Assembly: GCF_043497005.1 (NCBI RefSeq)
Contig: NZ_JBIEKE010000003.1
Span: 186,001 to 250,000, forward strand
Length of the DNA stretch: 64,000 nucleotides
Origin: Halobacillus_A sp043497005
Lineage (GTDB): Bacteria; Bacillota; Bacilli; Bacillales; Halobacillaceae
Direction of reading: 5' to 3'
The notes below the pieces were generated by a model, which had not been told where the DNA came from, searched no databases, and was given only the letters and a program-made list of their open reading frames with translations. The translations under genes and the position numbers were made by a program. Of this stretch, positions 60,069-64,000 are shown in pieces (positions within the stretch are counted from its first letter, which is position 1; each line of letters begins with the position of its first letter).

Positions 60069-60848
60069 ATGTCTCATAGGATTATAGATGCTCATATCCA
60101 CTTAGATTGGTATGATAAATCAAAAAGGGAGCAAATCTTAAACGAACTCAGCCGTTATCATATTGAAGGATTAATTACGGTCTCAAGCGACTTTCCTTCT
60201 TCTTCGCACAATCTCCAATTAGCGAAAAACCACCCTCGTGTGCATACAGCAGCCGGTTTCCACCCGGAACAGCAGCTCCATACTGGAAACAAAATAGATG
60301 AGCTTTTTTCGTTCATCGATAAGTATAAAGAGGATCTAACAGCAATCGGCGAAGTGGGCCTTCCTTATTACCTTCGTCAGGAAGACCCTTCTCTTTCTTT
60401 AAAACCGTATATAGAGCTGCTGGAAAAATTCATAAAGAAATCTGCGTATTATAATAAACCAATTGTGCTTCACGCCATCTATGAAGATGCTGGAATAGCA
60501 TGTGACTTATTAGAACAACACAATGTAAAAAAAGCACATTTCCATTGGTTCAAAGGGAATTCAGCTGCCGTCCATCGTTTGAAACAAAACGGTTATCATG
60601 TTTCTGTCACTCCCGATTGCCTTTATAAAGAGAGAACTCATCAATTGATCCAGGATTATCCGCTGGAATTACTAATGGTGGAAACTGACGGACCTTGGGA
60701 TTTCAAACAAGCTGAATGGACCCATCCTCGAATGATTCATGACTCCGTGAAAACCATCAGTGAAATCAAAAAGGTAAGCGTCGAAACAGTATATAAACAG
60801 CTCCTGTCAAACACAATAAACTTTTATCAGCTGTCTCATCCAGAATAA
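60069..60848 (+). CDS. TatD-family metal-dependent hydrolase
   Basis: 260 residues from ATG 60069 (AAGGAGG). Metal ligands: DAHIHLD near the N-terminus, the Glu in AIGEVGLP, IVLHAI, AHFHWF and the Asp in VETDGPW. TatD proteins are metal-dependent DNases/phosphoesterases used in repair or quality control. This one is divergent within the family, and its specificity is open. Confidence 0.86.
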   Translation: MSHRIIDAHIHLDWYDKSKREQILNELSRYHIEGLITVSSDFPSSSHNLQLAKNHPRVHTAAGFHPEQQLHTGNKIDELFSFIDKYKEDLTAIGEVGLPYYLRQEDPSLSLKPYIELLEKFIKKSAYYNKPIVLHAIYEDAGIACDLLEQHNVKKAHFHWFKGNSAAVHRLKQNGYHVSVTPDCLYKERTHQLIQDYPLELLMVETDGPWDFKQAEWTHPRMIHDSVKTISEIKKVSVETVYKQLLSNTINFYQLSHPE

Positions 60849-60889
60849 GAATGAGCCGCAGAAGATCAAATCCTCTGCGGCTCATTCTT
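60847..60889. terminator. Bidirectional terminator TatD / DUF2512
   Basis: AAGAATGAGCCGCAG/CTGCGGCTCATTCTT with one interior mismatch. Both stop codons lie inside or at the edge of the hairpin. Confidence 0.85.
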
Positions 60890-61244
60890 ATTCCGTTGCA
60901 GCGTTATGGGTATTCATTTTCAATATATGGTGATGAAGAAAATATTCACAAAGACCAATAATGAGAGATAAGATTAAAGCTCCTGTAAACGTTACTTCCG
61001 CCGTTCCAAACATATTCGACATCCCCCATATAATGAAGAATGCACTGATCACATCCATTAGTACACTGCCCCAAAGATTACCGCCGCGCACCCATTTCTT
61101 CTCCATAGGTAAACCAACTATAATCAGGACTAAAGCAACTAGAAGAGGCTGCCAGATTGCTCCATATTGTACACTATCCAAGAAGTACATCGCCAATACT
61201 AATAAGCTTGGCAAGGCAAACACTTTAACTAATAGGCTCGTCAT
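60888..61244 (-). CDS. DUF2512 membrane protein
   Basis: 118 residues, four transmembrane helices with short loops (ALPSLLVLAMYFLDSVQYGA; ALILSLIIGLCEYFLHHHIL). Matches the YndM-like DUF2512 family of spore-forming Bacillaceae. Function unknown. The C-terminal HHHILKMNTHN is His-rich and cytoplasmic. Confidence 0.8.
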   Translation of the reverse strand: MTSLLVKVFALPSLLVLAMYFLDSVQYGAIWQPLLVALVLIIVGLPMEKKWVRGGNLWGSVLMDVISAFFIIWGMSNMFGTAEVTFTGALILSLIIGLCEYFLHHHILKMNTHNAATE

Positions 61245-61322
61245 AAGATTCCTTCTTTCTTTTCACAAGAAGCTGAGGTGATTATTAGTCTTTCGCAATT
61301 TCTCACCTCTATGCGAGCACCA

Positions 61323-62573
61323 TTAAGGTTTTATTCTTATATTTGTTAAAACTACACCGCTCTTCGGTAAAGATGGCATTCTCGTCACGCTATAGCTTAA
61401 ATCCTGGGAAGGAACATCATACTCTAATTCATTCGTTAAGAATCTCATACTGGATTTAATGGCTTCTATCGTAATCCATTCTCCCGGACAACGATGTCCA
61501 GTGTAGTGTTCCCCTCCTCCTTGAGGAATGAGATCAAATAGACCTCCCTTCCAATCTCGAAACCGTTCAGGCTTAAATTCGTGAGGATGTTCCCATAACC
61601 GGGAGTCATGATCAGTCCCATGAATATCAAGAAGCACTAAACGTCCCTTTTTAAAATGAAACCCATTCCAAATAAATCCCCGGCGGACACGCGCTCCCAA
61701 AAAAGGTACGAAAGGAAATAATCTTCTAATTTCCTGAGTAAACATTTCAATGTAAACGGAGTCAGCACCTCTTACTTTTGCTTCCTGCTCTTGGTCCTCA
61801 TGTAAAGCTAAAGCACCAAATGCCACATAAGCTGCGACTGCTACCGTTGGTCTAATCACGTTTAGGAGTTCAACTGCTGCGATTTGGGAATCTAAATAGT
61901 TTCCTTCTGTATCTTTGTGAAAAGCCATTTGATATAAAGCTGTATCCTCGGAAGCCTGTAACCGCTGTTCACGTACATCAAGGATTTTCTTTTCCATCCA
62001 CTTTTCTGATTCTGCACGCGCCTTTCTCCCTTTCCAATGTCTAGGTCCTACCGCTCCGAACGCATCAACCATAGACCATAACTGTTCTGCTCTTTCAGTA
62101 ACTTCATTCTCTTCTAATGGAATACCAGCCCATTTACAAGCTGCTCTGCACAATACTTCTTTCGCCTCTTCAAAAAGTACGATTTCTTCGTCAGGTGCCC
62201 ATTCCCCTGCTTTTTTTCTCCACTGCTCCGTTGTCATCTGACTAAGGCGCTCTAAATGTTCTGTAGTCATTAATGACATAAACAAAAGTTTTCGATGTTG
62301 ATGCGGATTCCCGTCCATCCCTTGTATCGCATTCTCACCAAACAATGATTTCTCGATTCTTTTAGGAAGAGCGCCTTTTCGTTGAAACTTTTCTTTATCA
62401 TAAAACAACCTGGCACCTTCTTCCCCCGTAACACATATGACTTTTTCAGCAAGTAAAGTAGTCTGAAAGATATCGGTATGTAGCCGTTCAAATCGCGCAG
62501 GTAAAAAACGATATCCTTCACGTAAAACATTAATGCTTTGGTCAAAGCGTCCGTCTCTTGGGATTTTGTTCAT
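61323..62573 (-). CDS. cypC: CYP152 fatty-acid peroxygenase (P450)
   Basis: 416 residues, as in B. subtilis CypC/BS-beta. The I-helix carries NVIRPTVAV (R241, P242) instead of the P450 acid-alcohol pair, the CYP152 hallmark, and the haem Cys is C362 in GHRCPGEW. A Gln near residue 84 (NAIQGMDG) matches the BS-beta active-site Gln. It hydroxylates fatty acids at alpha/beta carbons using hydrogen peroxide, without a reductase. Hydroxy-acids from such an enzyme would be possible feedstock for the acyl-CoA operon at 1-8 kb (inference). Confidence 0.93.
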   Translation of the reverse strand: MNKIPRDGRFDQSINVLREGYRFLPARFERLHTDIFQTTLLAEKVICVTGEEGARLFYDKEKFQRKGALPKRIEKSLFGENAIQGMDGNPHQHRKLLFMSLMTTEHLERLSQMTTEQWRKKAGEWAPDEEIVLFEEAKEVLCRAACKWAGIPLEENEVTERAEQLWSMVDAFGAVGPRHWKGRKARAESEKWMEKKILDVREQRLQASEDTALYQMAFHKDTEGNYLDSQIAAVELLNVIRPTVAVAAYVAFGALALHEDQEQEAKVRGADSVYIEMFTQEIRRLFPFVPFLGARVRRGFIWNGFHFKKGRLVLLDIHGTDHDSRLWEHPHEFKPERFRDWKGGLFDLIPQGGGEHYTGHRCPGEWITIEAIKSSMRFLTNELEYDVPSQDLSYSVTRMPSLPKSGVVLTNIRIKP

Positions 62574-62649
62574 GGCGATTCTCCTTTTCTATATAGCTTA
62601 CAATTTTATTGTTTCAATTCCTTTACATTCATAGTCCTCAGATTCCACG

Positions 62650-62720
62650 TAAAGCACAGACCGCTTTCCTGCGGGAGTTTCAACTCAAGCAATTCCCACA
62701 GGAATCTACGGATACTCATT
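62650..62720. repeat. Bacillaceae-type inverted repeat
   Basis: CCGCTTTCCTGCGGGA near 62660 and TCCCACAGGAATCTACGG near 62697-62714 form imperfect inverted arms. Same class of GC-rich motif as in the IS derivative (9405-9500). No gene in 62574-62801. Confidence 0.5.
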
Positions 62721-62801
62721 ACGATAATGATCTGAGATTATACGATTCTATTTTTTTATTTGGCGTAAGGCTTTGCTTATCGCCCGGATTCTTTTTTACA
62801 T

Positions 62802-63431
62802 TTACTCCTCTACCACATTTCCCTCGGCAGGAATAGGATGTTCTTTGAAAATTTTAGCTAAATGCATCGTATTATAAGCAAGCATCTCCACATGCTTTTT
62901 CGTAAACTCATTTTCTTGACCGCCTTCTTCCAAATAGGACGGCCCCGGTCCGGCTTCTCCTACCCAGTAGGCATCCGCATTTGGCGGAATGACAAATCCT
63001 AAATGAGAAAGACCATATAACAAAGAAGATGCTACATGCTTAGCCCCATCTTCATTCCCTGTAATAACGACTCCAGCCACCTTATTATAATAAATCGCCT
63101 GCCCCTTTTCGTTTGTTTCTCCGCTGCTGCCATTTAAGCGTTCCATTGCTACAGTAGCAAGGCTGCTTTTTTCTCCAAGCCAAATCGGTGAAGAAAGAAT
63201 AACAATATCGGCCTCTTTTACTTTATCGAATATTTGAGGCCACTCATCCCCTTCTCCCATATCTTTTTCGATCCCGTAAGGAATTTGATAATCGGCAAGT
63301 CGTATGACTTCACTCTCGATCCCTTCTTTTAAATAGTGCTCAATGACCTCCTGGGCCAATCCTTCAGTATTAGATGGTTCATTTGAACTCTTCAATGAAG
63401 CATTCAGAAATAAAGCTTTTAATGCTGACAT
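62802..63431 (-). CDS. Flavodoxin-like NAD(P)H-dependent FMN reductase
   Basis: 209 residues. LFLNASLKSSNEPSNTEGLA (FMN phosphate loop), IVILSSPIWLGEKSSLATVA and GVVITGNEDGAKHVASSLLY fit flavodoxin_2/NADPH-dependent FMN reductase proteins. It probably reduces FMN or quinones. AAAGGAGG precedes the ATG. It is divergent from the Old Yellow Enzyme gene at 63629, which could use reduced flavin, but a link is not shown. Confidence 0.82.
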   Translation of the reverse strand: MSALKALFLNASLKSSNEPSNTEGLAQEVIEHYLKEGIESEVIRLADYQIPYGIEKDMGEGDEWPQIFDKVKEADIVILSSPIWLGEKSSLATVAMERLNGSSGETNEKGQAIYYNKVAGVVITGNEDGAKHVASSLLYGLSHLGFVIPPNADAYWVGEAGPGPSYLEEGGQENEFTKKHVEMLAYNTMHLAKIFKEHPIPAEGNVVEE

Positions 63432-63567
63432 TTTTATCCTCCTTTAATTGAAAGTATTGAAAATATTCCCTTATAGTTAAGGTCGCAAACAAAAGAACAT
63501 CTTTTTAGATTCTCAAAAAACGGGTAAGGATAAGACAAGGGTGTAGAATAGCATCCAAGCATTTATC

Positions 63568-63596
63568 TTGAATATGAGATTTCAGACAGATAGGAT
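63568..63596 (+). promoter_or_regulatory. Promoter of the second OYE gene
   Basis: TTGAAT (63568-63573), 17 bases, TAGGAT (63591-63596), 33 bases before the start. Confidence 0.5.
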
Positions 63597-63628
63597 AGTG
63601 ATTAGAATTACATTCAGGAGGTTATACC

Positions 63629-64000
63629 GTGAATTATCATCAACTGTATTCCACATTTAATTTGAAAGATAAAACAATAGACAACCGATTCGTCGTGGCG
63701 CCGATGACGAGGATCAGCGCGGAAGATGACGGACGTGCGAACATTACGATGAAAAAGTATTATGAACGTTATGCCAAGGGAGGTTTTAACACCGTCATTT
63801 CAGAAGGAATATATCCTGACGATAAAAACAGTCAAGGATATTACAACCAGCCAGGACTAGCGAACGGAAGTCACACAGAGTCCTGGAAACCAGTCGTAGA
63901 AGCCGTTCAAGATAACGGAGCTTTGTTCATCGCTCAAATAATGCACGCCGGCGGTCAGAGTCAAGGAAATCCTTATACAAATGAAACGATCGCCCCGTCT
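63629..64000 (+). CDS. NADH:flavin oxidoreductase, Old Yellow Enzyme family (cut by window end)
   Basis: First 124 codons, GTG start with CAGGAGG. MNYHQLYSTFNLKDKTIDNR, then FVVAPMTRISAEDDG, YYERYAKGGFNTVISEG and AQIMHAGGQSQGNP are the FMN barrel opening; HAGGQ matches the site where the first OYE gene reads HGGRM. It is a different subgroup from the gene at 11660. Confidence 0.9.
   Translation, partial: MNYHQLYSTFNLKDKTIDNRFVVAPMTRISAEDDGRANITMKKYYERYAKGGFNTVISEGIYPDDKNSQGYYNQPGLANGSHTESWKPVVEAVQDNGALFIAQIMHAGGQSQGNPYTNETIAPS

Noticed and set aside
58971..60848. ATP-grasp plus TatD as a RiPP biosynthesis cluster
   Set aside because: The genes are divergent, with no precursor peptide, cyclase or transporter next to them.

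Overview
The window looks like chromosomal DNA from a low-to-moderate GC, spore-former-type member of the Bacillaceae. I infer a moderately salt-adapted genus close to Halobacillus, from the proC-proB-proA order, the Bacillus-style T-box and S-box leaders, AGGAGG ribosome sites with frequent TTG/GTG starts, and synteny with B. subtilis (sppA-yteJ, ywr-like and tcy-like genes). This assignment is an inference. No rRNA, tRNA, prophage, CRISPR array or recognised multi-gene defence island was seen.

Positions 1-8.4 kb hold one long minus-strand acyl-CoA operon: an ACAD10/11-type dehydrogenase, SDR, TetR regulator, 3-hydroxyacyl-CoA dehydrogenase, hotdog thioesterase, APH-fold kinase, a ComB-like phosphatase, a FadE-like dehydrogenase, a PaaG-like isomerase and the start of a quinone oxidoreductase. 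A promoter and a TetR-type operator sit at 8.37-8.43 kb. Kinase plus ACAD11-like enzyme are the two halves of animal ACAD10/11, so the operon probably degrades hydroxylated (4-hydroxy) acyl-CoAs.

8.4-14 kb: two small membrane proteins, a deletion derivative of an IS1182-type element set between two copies of a hairpin, catalase with a near-perfect PerR box, an Old Yellow Enzyme homologue and a nucleotidyltransferase. 14-18 kb: proline operon proC-proB-proA (probable osmolyte supply). 18-31 kb: thioredoxin-like protein, membrane-anchored methyltransferase, DUF421 protein, a T-box (CGG specifier) controlling argS, a frameshifted uridine-kinase-like gene, MFS pump, YkuK, EamA transporter, peroxiredoxin, EutH, lipoprotein, sppA-RDD, and msrA behind a SAM-I riboswitch.

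31-41 kb: AIM24 protein, then a probable eight-gene minus-strand operon (peptide/glutathione-type ABC importer, cytoplasmic gamma-glutamyltransferase, paired half-size chromate transporters) divergent from an Lrp/AsnC regulator. 41-49.5 kb: Nudix, GNATs, a broken HIT gene, small membrane proteins, BASS transporter, YqcI/YcgG protein, glutamate/dicarboxylate symporter, a histidine-kinase relic, a DinB protein and a MntA/HepT pair whose HepT has lost the catalytic His and the Tyr target. 49.5-64 kb: C45 acyltransferase, cystine-type ABC importer, glutamate dehydrogenase, NDH-2-like enzyme, two-component system, an unannotated holin-like type I toxin candidate, ATP-grasp ligase, TatD, DUF2512, CYP152 peroxygenase, an FMN reductase-like protein and the start of a second Old Yellow Enzyme.

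Five copies of an imperfect ~50-bp palindrome lie just after stop codons across the window, three of them followed by a conserved 14-base box.
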